Positions 55,887 through 64,000 of a DNA stretch of 64,000 nucleotides are shown here, one piece after another (within the stretch, counting starts at the first letter, position 1; each line of letters starts with the position of its first letter). The stretch is from Rubellicoccus peritrichatus (GTDB taxonomy: Bacteria > Verrucomicrobiota > Verrucomicrobiia > Opitutales > Cerasicoccaceae), in contig NZ_CP136920.1 of the NCBI RefSeq assembly GCF_033100135.1, positions 4,459,001-4,523,000 on the forward strand, written 5' to 3'. Under the pieces are notes generated by a model that was not told where the DNA came from, made no database searches, and saw nothing but the letters and a program-made list of their open reading frames with translations. Position numbers and translations under genes: made by a program.

Positions 55887-56180
55887 TCAATTCTCACTTG
55901 GTCTCGTTAGCCAAAAGTCTTCATAGCCTTTCAGTTCGTACCTCTTTCTTGATTCATCAATAAGAGCGCCTATTTCATCCTCCTTCTCCATTCGCTGAAG
56001 GATCTGAGCATTCGTCTGAGCAAGCTTCTTAGTTTCGGAAGCCTCTTGGTTTGAGCTGTCTACTTTGTAATGCAAAGATGTGACATAGACACCAAAGGAA
56101 AAAGCAACGCCCAGTAGTGAAAACACTGTGAGTAATACGGCTGTGACCGTACCGATGATTTTAATGCCTTGTGTGCTCAT
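55887..56180 (-). CDS. Single-TM coiled-coil protein (copy 2)
   Basis: Second copy of the 20167-20460 gene: a 97-residue protein with one membrane helix and a charged coiled-coil tail, possibly an inner-membrane spanin. Confidence 0.45.
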   Translation of the reverse strand: MSTQGIKIIGTVTAVLLTVFSLLGVAFSFGVYVTSLHYKVDSSNQEASETKKLAQTNAQILQRMEKEDEIGALIDESRKRYELKGYEDFWLTRPSEN

Positions 56181-56182
56181 TC

Positions 56183-56662
56183 TTATTTGCGTCCTCCAGG
56201 TGTAAAATAAAACCCGACGATCATTGAGAAGATCGAGACGACCATAAGGGCAATGTGTCCACTAGAGACCGTGACTGTTTCTCCTGCCCTAATGGGTATG
56301 GTGAGAAGCCCCCAGAGCAAGGAGAATGATTGTTGCTGCTCTGGTGGGTAGAATGTGACGATTGGAGCTGTTGGCCAGAGGAGTGCGAGGATTCCGAGGA
56401 CTGCGAGTGTTGACACCCCGATGAGAGCAACAATGCGGCGAGTCCAGCGACTAAAGATGTGAAGCGTCTCCCCGTCGCCGTAGAGGAGCTTCGCAAATTC
56501 GATATTGTGTGCATTCTTTTTGGCGTCCCTTAACGCTTCCCGCTTCTCCCTTGCCTCACCCCTGGCCGCATAACTGTCAATCAGACCAGCAATAATCTTT
56601 AAGATACTGCCAATGCCTGCGCTGCCAACCGACGCAATGAACGTTGCGAGTAAAGCGAGCAT
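56183..56662 (-). CDS. Putative holin (copy 2)
   Basis: Second copy of the 20463-20942 gene: 159 residues, three hydrophobic segments, holin-like. Confidence 0.5.
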   Translation of the reverse strand: MLALLATFIASVGSAGIGSILKIIAGLIDSYAARGEAREKREALRDAKKNAHNIEFAKLLYGDGETLHIFSRWTRRIVALIGVSTLAVLGILALLWPTAPIVTFYPPEQQQSFSLLWGLLTIPIRAGETVTVSSGHIALMVVSIFSMIVGFYFTPGGRK

Positions 56663-56664
56663 GT

Positions 56665-56826
56665 TTAACGAGATTGAATTTCGAGGTATAGGCTTTCACG
56701 CTGCTTATCGATGTCGCCTTTATCTGAAACGTGAATAACTCCGCTGGGGGTATCCGCGGATGTCCGTTCCTGTGACGCGCAACCAACAAGGGTTACGAGT
56801 AATGTGATTAGAATTAATGTTTTCAT
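56665..56826 (-). CDS. Small prophage lipoprotein (copy 2)
   Basis: Second copy of the 20945-21106 gene: a 53-residue lipoprotein precursor with lipobox LVGC, possibly an outer-membrane spanin. Confidence 0.5.
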   Translation of the reverse strand: MKTLILITLLVTLVGCASQERTSADTPSGVIHVSDKGDIDKQRESLYLEIQSR

Positions 56827-56851
56827 GTTTATGCTTTCGTTTCGTTTTGTT

Positions 56852-57307
56852 TTAAGACAATCGAGTATTGAACTCTTCAAATAGCTCAAGATACCCACTG
56901 GGCTGAGGTGACAGTTCTTCAATCTCTCCACTGATGGTCCTTATGGCTGCAACCACCTCCCAGGTGCTACGTATGGCTAGTTGCTCATCTAATTCATCAC
57001 CGTTGAGCGTCAGACCTGCTACCTGCTTACCAACAAGGTCCAACATGCGGGCAGTTAAATTTCTCTGCTTCCACTCGGGTATGAGTTCAATGATCCTGCG
57101 GCCTGCCTCTGACTTGACTGCCGCTTGATACTCAGAGTTGGTACTCCACTTGGGCGCACCCAGGCACACTAACGGAGCAATCGCACGCTGTTGTTTAGCG
57201 GTCAATTCTACGCCCTGAGGTGTAGCTATCTCACCAGAGAATTCCCAGGCTGTTTGCTGATCAAATCCAAGGACGGTATTTAATATGTAAGGTGAAACTT
57301 TCATCAT
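56852..57307 (-). CDS. Hypothetical tail-region protein (copy 2)
   Basis: Second copy of the 21132-21587 gene, with the same ATGA overlap with the fibre gene stop. Confidence 0.5.
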   Translation of the reverse strand: MMKVSPYILNTVLGFDQQTAWEFSGEIATPQGVELTAKQQRAIAPLVCLGAPKWSTNSEYQAAVKSEAGRRIIELIPEWKQRNLTARMLDLVGKQVAGLTLNGDELDEQLAIRSTWEVVAAIRTISGEIEELSPQPSGYLELFEEFNTRLS

Positions 57308-59241
57308 CCAGGAAAGCCGTGAGAGCATGCATAAACAGATAAGCGGTAATCGGCGGCAGTAGCCCCATTTTCGACTTCATATGAAATAGATACGCTCGCG
57401 TTATTACTGTTTGGGCCACTTGCTGTTGAGCCTACGGACACGTCATTGACAAACCACTCAACGTTACCATTTAGCGCCTTAATCTTGATTTGATCCAAGG
57501 GGAATAAAGCGATAGTTGTTGATAAATCGACACTGACAACGGAGCCTTCAGCATCGCAGGCAATCCCCCACAGATCGCGGTCTCGAAGCTCCACGCCAAC
57601 CCAGTCGCCAACTTGAAGCCCGAATGGCAGAACAGTTGTTTTACCAACAAACATTCTGAAAATACCCTCAGCATTAGGAGTGATGGCATTAATGCTCAAT
57701 GCAACCTCAAGTTCGTTAACACTCCACCTAATACCCGCAGTGGAGCCAGGAGCAATTAGCACAGAATTGTTGTTTATACGAAGCCGAGCCCTTGAATTAG
57801 CAGTGGTGAATGTGCGAAGTGCTGCCTTTGAATTCTGCGGCTCAATGCTAGCTGTAGCACTCCCAATGACCTCAGTTGATGAGAATTCAAGTAAGCCGAA
57901 ATTTGTGTATATCGCATTACGTTGGCGCTCAAGTTCCGCTGTGAGATTCGCAACTGTTGCAAGGCTGGCTAAGCTGGCCCCCTCCAAGGTTGCAGCATCA
58001 ACACCCGTGAGACCAGAGCCTTCTGCACTAATTGAATTAAAAGTTGCATCATCTGAAGTACTTAAACGCTGGTCTTCAATTGGCTGGTATAGTGCATTTG
58101 CTTGTTCAGTAGTGGAGTAGCTGGCCTTGGGTGTTGGAACTGTGTCAAGGCTGCTTATTAGGTCATCGATGACTGTTGCGCTCCCCCTTAACAATGTGAA
58201 GGGCTTTCCTCCTAGCGGGGTCCACTCAATCTCAAATTCAGCTTCAGCCTTCCCTGACACAGCATGATTTGTCACAAGATCCTCAACCCCATCTGTGTTG
58301 AGATTGAAAGCGGCGACTTTCCCCACAGGAACAGATAGCCCCGTGACGTCAATAGAGAGCAGATTATCAATTGCTATCTTTGACAAAGTACCAGTAAATA
58401 ATATATCCCATTGAGAGACTGAAGAACTGGTCTTGCTAACAGTAATGTTACCCGACCCCACGTTCTCTAATCCTTCTAATGCTAATTGAATAGTGGCAGC
58501 ATCAGCATCCCATTCAATTAAGCCTGTTGTATGCGCTGAGCCACCATGATCCAAGGTTATTGTGAATGACCCCGCATAGGGCTGAGGATCTAGAATTATG
58601 CGCTGCTTTTCATTAACCTCCGATGTACCGCTAACAAGGCGTACTGCGTCGAATCCAGTATTTGACAAATCGGAAAACACGTCCTGATAAGCTGCTGCTG
58701 CTTGGATCATTCTAATCCTAAAAATTGCATTTACGGACTCTGAGCCGTCTTGCTTTACAGAGACTAACGGATTGGAGGTTGGTTGTATCGAGCCAGCATT
58801 TACCGTTGGCTCTTCAATTTCTCCCGCCTCCCCCCTGTCGATGACCCAACCCGTCAAGTAGTCGCCCGATACTTCAGCATTACTATATCCAAGGCTTAAG
58901 CTTGAGCGTATTTCACTTTGTATCGTGCTAGCATCAGCATTGAAATCAATGTCGCCGGTTTCCTGGACATTTTCAGGGTCAGTAATTCTGAAATTTCCGC
59001 TTGTTGGAGGCTCATTTAAAAGGCCCAACTTAGCCTTAAGTGTTCCTGCACCAAGATCCACATAATCCCAAAAATAATCTTGGCTGTCTGACGCGGCTGG
59101 CTCAACCACAAGAACTCTAAGATTATACTCATCCTCTTGATAAAAATCACCAAGCTCAGTCAAATAAGAGCGCGAGAAAAAACTCTCAACAAGCCTCCTG
59201 CTGCTCTTGTCGATTATTAACGTCAAGTCACTTAGTGCCAT
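57304..59241 (-). CDS. Putative tail fibre protein (copy 2)
   Basis: Second copy of the 21584-23521 gene: 645 residues from the ATG at 59241. A longer in-frame start at 59298 exists, as in copy 1. Confidence 0.65.
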   Translation of the reverse strand: MALSDLTLIIDKSSRRLVESFFSRSYLTELGDFYQEDEYNLRVLVVEPAASDSQDYFWDYVDLGAGTLKAKLGLLNEPPTSGNFRITDPENVQETGDIDFNADASTIQSEIRSSLSLGYSNAEVSGDYLTGWVIDRGEAGEIEEPTVNAGSIQPTSNPLVSVKQDGSESVNAIFRIRMIQAAAAYQDVFSDLSNTGFDAVRLVSGTSEVNEKQRIILDPQPYAGSFTITLDHGGSAHTTGLIEWDADAATIQLALEGLENVGSGNITVSKTSSSVSQWDILFTGTLSKIAIDNLLSIDVTGLSVPVGKVAAFNLNTDGVEDLVTNHAVSGKAEAEFEIEWTPLGGKPFTLLRGSATVIDDLISSLDTVPTPKASYSTTEQANALYQPIEDQRLSTSDDATFNSISAEGSGLTGVDAATLEGASLASLATVANLTAELERQRNAIYTNFGLLEFSSTEVIGSATASIEPQNSKAALRTFTTANSRARLRINNNSVLIAPGSTAGIRWSVNELEVALSINAITPNAEGIFRMFVGKTTVLPFGLQVGDWVGVELRDRDLWGIACDAEGSVVSVDLSTTIALFPLDQIKIKALNGNVEWFVNDVSVGSTASGPNSNNASVSISYEVENGATAADYRLSVYACSHGFPG

Positions 59242-59251
59242 CTTAATGACA

Positions 59252-59265
59252 GCGACTAAGTCAAC
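59252..59265 (-). promoter_or_regulatory. Repeated 14-base motif GTTGACTTAGTCGC (copy 2, fibre gene)
   Basis: Second copy of the motif at 23532-23545, again ending 10 bases before the fibre ATG. The other three motif copies of prophage 2 lie outside the window. Confidence 0.6.
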
Positions 59266-59548
59266 CTGCCTTATTAAGCCTGTCCCGTCGTTGAGCACAT
59301 GGGCTACCAGGCTTTAGTTGGTCATTTTCATCCAAACATGGGTGTCTTAGAAATTTGGCAACTGGCTTCACAAGCTTCTCGACTTTGTCGCCAAGTCTTA
59401 AATTCCCAGTGCTTTGAACTTCCCTCTTACCCTTATGCAAAGTTTTGCCAGCACGTTTGGCACAGTCGAAATGAGTAAGCTTGCCTTCTACTTTGTAAAG
59501 CTTCTCAGAGCCGGTTAGCTCAATACCACACATGCTACACTTAGGCAT
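59261..59548 (-). CDS. Small zinc-binding-type protein (copy 2)
   Basis: Second copy of the 23541-23828 gene, with the CxxC...HxxC pattern near the N-terminus. Confidence 0.55.
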   Translation of the reverse strand: MPKCSMCGIELTGSEKLYKVEGKLTHFDCAKRAGKTLHKGKREVQSTGNLRLGDKVEKLVKPVAKFLRHPCLDENDQLKPGSPCAQRRDRLNKAG

Positions 59549-62102
59549 TGAAATCAAGGGGTTCCTCTTGCGGCTCAACTAATATACCATCCTCGTATTC
59601 ATCTCGCTCACTGCCCTTCAGGTCCTCAATCCAAATAATCTCATTATTTCCGGCATCGATGATTTCATAATCCGCATCCTTTTTGCTCGATTCACCTTTT
59701 TCATAGCTGAATGACTTGGTAATGGTGGTTTCTGTCACAGCCCCGGTGATTACATTCAAGGTTTTTTTCACATAGCTAAAATCCTCTGAGCGAGCCTCCA
59801 AAGCGGAAGAGGTCAACTCCCCCCGAAACTTCACCCTGAAGCGTTGGCGTTGATACTTGACTTCATTGTTATGCAAATAATTCGCCGCAACATATGAGCC
59901 GTAAGGAGAGCCAGATAAGCGAGAACCAAGGAGTGTTGGCCAATCACCACTAACCTCAGAATTAAGGCGTGATTTCAATTGAGCTGTGGTGTATTCGTTG
60001 CTGAGAGTCGATTTAAGATTCTGCTCAAGTGTATTTTCATTGCATATAATCTCGCGCTTATATTCGCGTTCGGTATCTGACTCAGATTGTGGTTTGAGCG
60101 GACGCAATCCCGTAAGCTTTGAGCTTGTAGATGGTTGTAACAGAAATCCTTCTGGCCAGTTTGCACTACCTTGCGCGGCGACTAAATCTTCTGAGAATGC
60201 GGTGGGAGTTGAGTATACTCCTTCGAGATCCCACTCTCGCACGCCGGAATAACTCTTAGGATCAAGATTGAGATCCTGACATCCGGCAAAGCTGCCATTA
60301 AAAGTCTCAGTGCGATAGACCTTGATTGGGTCATTCTCCTGATAGCTGAATACACCCTTCTTCTCGACTGACCCACCTTGATATTGTATCTCACCAACGG
60401 ATAGCTGACTCATACCCTTAACCCCGACAACCGTCACAGACATGTGCTCAGCAGGAGCCGACACCGTAAACCAGCCAGTAGTTGCCTCGTAATCCCCCTT
60501 GTTCGCTGTGACAGTTGCGCTGCGCTCAGTCCAGGTGTAGGTGTCTTTATCGCTGACACCCTCCTCGCGCTGTTCATGCTGCCAGGTTCGTTCGCGCCAA
60601 CTTAGTTTAATGCTCACTCCGCCGGTTAGATCATAACCGATAAGTGGCAACCGAACACGGTAGCGCAGCTCACCCTTGGACATGCTATCGCGATATTCAT
60701 TAATCGAGTGATGAGCGACAGAGGATGAAGAGGATAAATAGGTCAGCCAATGCACAGCGGAATTGGTAACGCCTGCTGCTTTTTTCTTGTTCGCTTCTGA
60801 CAAGTTCGCTTGAGCAATGGTGAGCTGATCATTCGCCTCGTCAATTGATTCATCATGCCCAGGCAAGCTATCTTCCGTGCTATGAATTGATGCCAACGTT
60901 CCGCTAGGGTTAGGCAACTCAGCTAATAGGTCATCAATTTCACTGGTGAGCTGGTCTCTTTCATTTTCTAAAGCTGACTCTTCCGACTCAGACAATTCCT
61001 TGTAGAGTAGTTGATGGCGAACCCAAATACGGCGATTATCCTTATCGCTGATTTGCTGGCGCTTCTGATTAAACTCCACTATCTCGGAGGCGTAGTCACT
61101 CTTCAAGCTGGCAATATCCGACTCAGTATCTGCTTTTGCCTGTATTAAGTCCGCAACTCTGTCGGTGTAGAAATCTACGGTTGATTGAGCACTAATGACA
61201 TTATCTTCATCATCTTCTACTCGATTTGATAGCGCCTTATTATAACTTTCTTCAGTGTTAAAGTTCAGACGGCGAAGCCTAGGACGATATGAGCGAAATA
61301 TGCTCAATGCTATGTTTACATTCAAATAATTAGCCGCTGCTAAGGCGCCATCAGCAAGCGCTTGCATGTCTCCCTCTGTGAATTCGTCACTCAGCGTTAG
61401 ACTTCCTGATGTCTGGGTATTTCCAACATTGGGGTCCTTCTTCATCTGAGTATTACTTACGACGGTATCGGCGTAAACAATGCCCGCTTGGACGTTTTCC
61501 GTTATGTCAGTAACACTTGTTACTGGCTGAAATATTGGTACTCCAGTATCAGGATCTTCCCCGGTTTGTTGGCAACTTGTGAAAGATGACGTTCCTTCTG
61601 CGACATATTCCTTTGAATATCCATCAGCGCAGAAGCCAGTAAATGGACAAACGCCTTCGGGGTTACTCTGCTGAAGCGTTCCTGACATAGCGATCACTTC
61701 GCCGTGTTGATACGTCTCATCACCGCAAGTTGCTTCCATTGTATTGTCCTCATTGCGACTATAAGTGCCATTCAATGCAGTGAACACATAATTGTCAGCA
61801 TCATCAGGGGCATTATCATCCACAAGCTGTAATATGCGATCACCGTCTGTCGTCTCCCCTTGGTTGATAACTTCTACTTTTCCGGTTCCGCTTGATTTGC
61901 GGTAGAATGTCCCAGGTGTTTCAAAGCCCGTAAAACCTTTCTTCATGCCTGAACCTGAACGACTTTGATAGACAACACTTGCACCCGCTGGAACACACAC
62001 GCACTTGCACGGTCTTCGATTTCGATTCCTTATCGGATAAGGCACACCGTCACCATGGCCTACGAAATAGGGCAAGTCTACTGCTGTCAGAAAATCTGCC
62101 AT
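59541..62102 (-). CDS. Large tail tip/baseplate-type protein (copy 2)
   Basis: Second copy of the 23821-26382 gene: 853 residues with a central coiled coil and flanking beta-rich regions. Confidence 0.55.
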   Translation of the reverse strand: MADFLTAVDLPYFVGHGDGVPYPIRNRNRRPCKCVCVPAGASVVYQSRSGSGMKKGFTGFETPGTFYRKSSGTGKVEVINQGETTDGDRILQLVDDNAPDDADNYVFTALNGTYSRNEDNTMEATCGDETYQHGEVIAMSGTLQQSNPEGVCPFTGFCADGYSKEYVAEGTSSFTSCQQTGEDPDTGVPIFQPVTSVTDITENVQAGIVYADTVVSNTQMKKDPNVGNTQTSGSLTLSDEFTEGDMQALADGALAAANYLNVNIALSIFRSYRPRLRRLNFNTEESYNKALSNRVEDDEDNVISAQSTVDFYTDRVADLIQAKADTESDIASLKSDYASEIVEFNQKRQQISDKDNRRIWVRHQLLYKELSESEESALENERDQLTSEIDDLLAELPNPSGTLASIHSTEDSLPGHDESIDEANDQLTIAQANLSEANKKKAAGVTNSAVHWLTYLSSSSSVAHHSINEYRDSMSKGELRYRVRLPLIGYDLTGGVSIKLSWRERTWQHEQREEGVSDKDTYTWTERSATVTANKGDYEATTGWFTVSAPAEHMSVTVVGVKGMSQLSVGEIQYQGGSVEKKGVFSYQENDPIKVYRTETFNGSFAGCQDLNLDPKSYSGVREWDLEGVYSTPTAFSEDLVAAQGSANWPEGFLLQPSTSSKLTGLRPLKPQSESDTEREYKREIICNENTLEQNLKSTLSNEYTTAQLKSRLNSEVSGDWPTLLGSRLSGSPYGSYVAANYLHNNEVKYQRQRFRVKFRGELTSSALEARSEDFSYVKKTLNVITGAVTETTITKSFSYEKGESSKKDADYEIIDAGNNEIIWIEDLKGSERDEYEDGILVEPQEEPLDFNA

Positions 62103-62105
62103 AGC

Positions 62106-62702
62106 TCAAGCAGCGACAATTACTGCATTTCGATAAATGGTGGAACATCCGGATTCACTGGCACCGGTTTCGACACGTAAGTTTGTCTTCACTGCACTAT
62201 AAAATGCAGTTGGAGCGTTCTCACTGGAGTCATACGAAAAGAGAATTGTGTAAAGCGTCGTGGGTATATTCCCGTTATTGCTCGGAGCCTGTGTGACGGG
62301 AACAGTCGAAGATTCTTCGATCGTTGCTCCTGTGACTTCGCCTTGCTGGGTAATATTTGTTTCCAGGTAGACGACTCGACCTTCAGCATTACCATTGAGG
62401 GTGATTTCTCCATTCCAATTATTAGGCAATTCATTGTTAATGGTACCAGGGATGAGCTTGACCGCCAAAGCGTTGTTAGCATTTCCAGCTGAATATGGCT
62501 TCCAGGGGTGATCTTCGCGAACTGTGGATTCACTTCTTGCTGTCAATTCTGCAACCCACCCTAATGGCGTCTGTGTAATTCGTAGTCCTTTATGGCCATT
62601 CCCCGGGGCTCCCCTATTGCTCTGCTCAATAAGCTCATTAAGACGAGATACTGTCACCTCATCTTCAATACGCCTTGACCCTTTAAACCGCCAACTAATC
62701 AT
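62106..62702 (-). CDS. Phage tail-region structural protein (copy 2)
   Basis: Second copy of the 26386-26982 gene, 198 residues, with the same coupling to its neighbours. Confidence 0.5.
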   Translation of the reverse strand: MISWRFKGSRRIEDEVTVSRLNELIEQSNRGAPGNGHKGLRITQTPLGWVAELTARSESTVREDHPWKPYSAGNANNALAVKLIPGTINNELPNNWNGEITLNGNAEGRVVYLETNITQQGEVTGATIEESSTVPVTQAPSNNGNIPTTLYTILFSYDSSENAPTAFYSAVKTNLRVETGASESGCSTIYRNAVIVAA

Positions 62703-63397
62703 TTCCTATAAACTAGTTCATTCCACCCATCCTTGCCTGAAAGCATCCAGCCTTCAGACACAGCAAAAACGTCTGCCTCTTCAGTGTAAGTAAATTCAAT
62801 TTTCAACCAATTCCTTGACCCGATAGCGGGCTCGTTGCCAGCTGGTGAATCAATGCTTCCCAGATCCGTCAATCCTGAGGGCTTCGTCCTGGAAAGGTAT
62901 CGCTTGCGGAAAATTACGCCTGGGGATAGGAAGCTTTCGATGCCTGCTAATTTTGCACTTTGTACAGCTTCACTTGTTGCATTAAATCCAACAAATAAGC
63001 CATCATCATCCGTGATGATTCCATCGACGCCCACCCCCTGCTCTATAACGCTCCAATTCGAAGAGGTTCTAATTGGCTCAGTGGACATGGTACCAACGAC
63101 TTCATAAACAGGAGGAGGAAGTCCTCCCCCTGTTCCGTTGATTTGCCCTCCCCTAAACTCTGCCGTCCATTCACCCAACCCACCAGGCAAGAAGCGTGGA
63201 CTCACAATCTTACAAACAAGATTTGGATAGTTGGAATGTCTGTTGCCTTGAGTTGGTATTAATCTGAGCAAGTCATTGCCATTGCACTTAAAAGTCTCAC
63301 GCAGTGTCACAAGACCAATATCACTGATGGTAATATCGGGTGGTTGTGTGCAAACTTTTACCCCTGATGTAAGCTTACCTTGACGTGCTACACTCAT
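62699..63397 (-). CDS. Phage distal-tail-type protein (copy 2)
   Basis: Second copy of the 26979-27677 gene, 232 residues, overlapping the tape measure gene by 4 bases. Confidence 0.5.
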   Translation of the reverse strand: MSVARQGKLTSGVKVCTQPPDITISDIGLVTLRETFKCNGNDLLRLIPTQGNRHSNYPNLVCKIVSPRFLPGGLGEWTAEFRGGQINGTGGGLPPPVYEVVGTMSTEPIRTSSNWSVIEQGVGVDGIITDDDGLFVGFNATSEAVQSAKLAGIESFLSPGVIFRKRYLSRTKPSGLTDLGSIDSPAGNEPAIGSRNWLKIEFTYTEEADVFAVSEGWMLSGKDGWNELVYRK

Positions 63398-64000
63398 GCA
63401 AAACTTGCACCCCCGTCTTTTAGTTTTCGAATCTCATTCTTAATGCCTTCAAGTTTATCAAGTTGCTGTTTGGCCAGCCTTTCAAGGGTTCTAGGATCGG
63501 CACTAGCAAAGCCACCACCGCCACCAATAGCAGTGATGCTAGCTACTTCACCCAAGCCCGCCCTAGACCTGATTTCGTCTAGTTTTGATCTGCCTTTAGC
63601 ATCCTTATCCAGCAATCTTTCAAGGGCTTTCTTTGCAGTTTCGTCACTGCGTGAAGGGCCTGGCTTACGCCTTGTGCGTCTCTTATTGTTCTGCAATATG
63701 GGGTCTCTTGACAATATATCCTGCGCCTCATCGGAGGCTGACTGTGTGCCAGTAGTAATAATACTACCGATGTCTTCTAGGGCATTCTTAGCTTCAGCCT
63801 TCATACTGGAAAGTGTGATTCTGAAATTATCACTAACCCGAGCAAAGGAATCCTTAATCTTGTCAACATCCAAGGATAGGATTCCATCAATCGCTTGGCC
63901 TACTGAAGCAACATTCTCCATTACCAGACTTATCACGTTACCAATTTGCCTGCCCAGAGCTTCAACACTGCGTCTTAATACACCAATAATTCTATTAAAT
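63394..64000 (-). CDS. Tail tape measure-type protein (copy 2, 5' end outside window)
   Basis: The C-terminal 201 codons of the second tape measure copy. By comparison with 27674-28930 the gene should start at 64650, beyond the window. An internal ATG at 63936 is not the true start. Confidence 0.75.
   Translation of the reverse strand, partial: FNRIIGVLRRSVEALGRQIGNVISLVMENVASVGQAIDGILSLDVDKIKDSFARVSDNFRITLSSMKAEAKNALEDIGSIITTGTQSASDEAQDILSRDPILQNNKRRTRRKPGPSRSDETAKKALERLLDKDAKGRSKLDEIRSRAGLGEVASITAIGGGGGFASADPRTLERLAKQQLDKLEGIKNEIRKLKDGGASFA

Larger units (their letters stand above)
55048..64000. mobile_element. Second tandem copy of the prophage (left 8.95 kb, continues past the window)
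   Basis: The sequence from 55101 to 64000 matches 19381-28280 at a constant offset of 35,720 with no differences that I noticed, and every ORF is repeated with the same protein. The window ends inside the tape measure gene. Either two prophages are integrated in tandem or the assembly ran round a circular form. Confidence 0.93.

Noticed and set aside
1-64000. CRISPR arrays, rRNA genes and insertion sequences
   Set aside because: No regularly spaced short repeats, no rRNA-like sequence, and no transposase-like ORF were seen.

Overview
The window looks like a chromosome segment of a Verrucomicrobiota bacterium, probably class Opitutia. This is inferred from protein style, from an SHD1-like secreted protein, and from the gene block phoH / 7TM-HD phosphodiesterase / ybeY / DUF502 / recO-like; no rRNA or other marker is present to settle it. 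The window falls into four parts.

(1) Positions 1-2510 hold a run of small unrelated plus-strand ORFs. Each is followed by an imperfect inverted repeat built on one plan (GC-A-AC... paired with ...GT-C-GC), like integron gene cassettes with attC sites. No integrase is visible. The last ORF is interrupted by an in-frame TGA.

(2) Positions 2519-19293 are ordinary chromosome: a KefB-type cation/proton antiporter, an SHD1-like lipoprotein, glycogen branching enzyme GlgB, a large protein of unknown function, a secreted protein, the conserved recO-DUF502-ybeY-HD-phoH cluster (all minus strand), a HIT protein, a membrane protein and a nucleoside hydrolase. A tiny minus-strand unit at 5030-5120 (Shine-Dalgarno, 9-codon ORF, terminator) is unusual.

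(3) Positions 19329-55047 are a complete 35.7 kb siphovirus-like prophage integrated at the 3' end of a tRNA-Arg(ACG) sequence. Nearly all genes are on the minus strand, so the right end is early and the left end late. From right to left: tyrosine integrase next to the att core; a regulatory zone with several ribbon-helix-helix proteins, an XRE repressor and a stand-alone response regulator; small early genes; a non-coding segment (48731-49066) that folds into several perfect helices and ends in a terminator-like hairpin; a replication/recombination module (AAA+ ATPase, Sak4-like ATPase, DUF669-like protein, DEAH helicase, XRE regulator, MazG-like pyrophosphohydrolase, primase-helicase, RusA); terminase, gpW-like protein, portal, protease-capsid fusion; tail genes with a short tape measure; two large tail tip/fibre proteins; and a membrane/lysis-type cluster without a recognisable endolysin. 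A 14-base motif, GTTGACTTAGTCGC, sits just upstream of four structural genes.

(4) From 55048 to the window end the same prophage starts again at a 35,720-base offset, with no difference noticed except one extra G at the att core. This is a tandem prophage, or a multimer or assembly artefact of an excised circle. No intact tRNA is present; the full tRNA-Arg is expected to the right of the last copy. No CRISPR array, rRNA or insertion sequence was seen.
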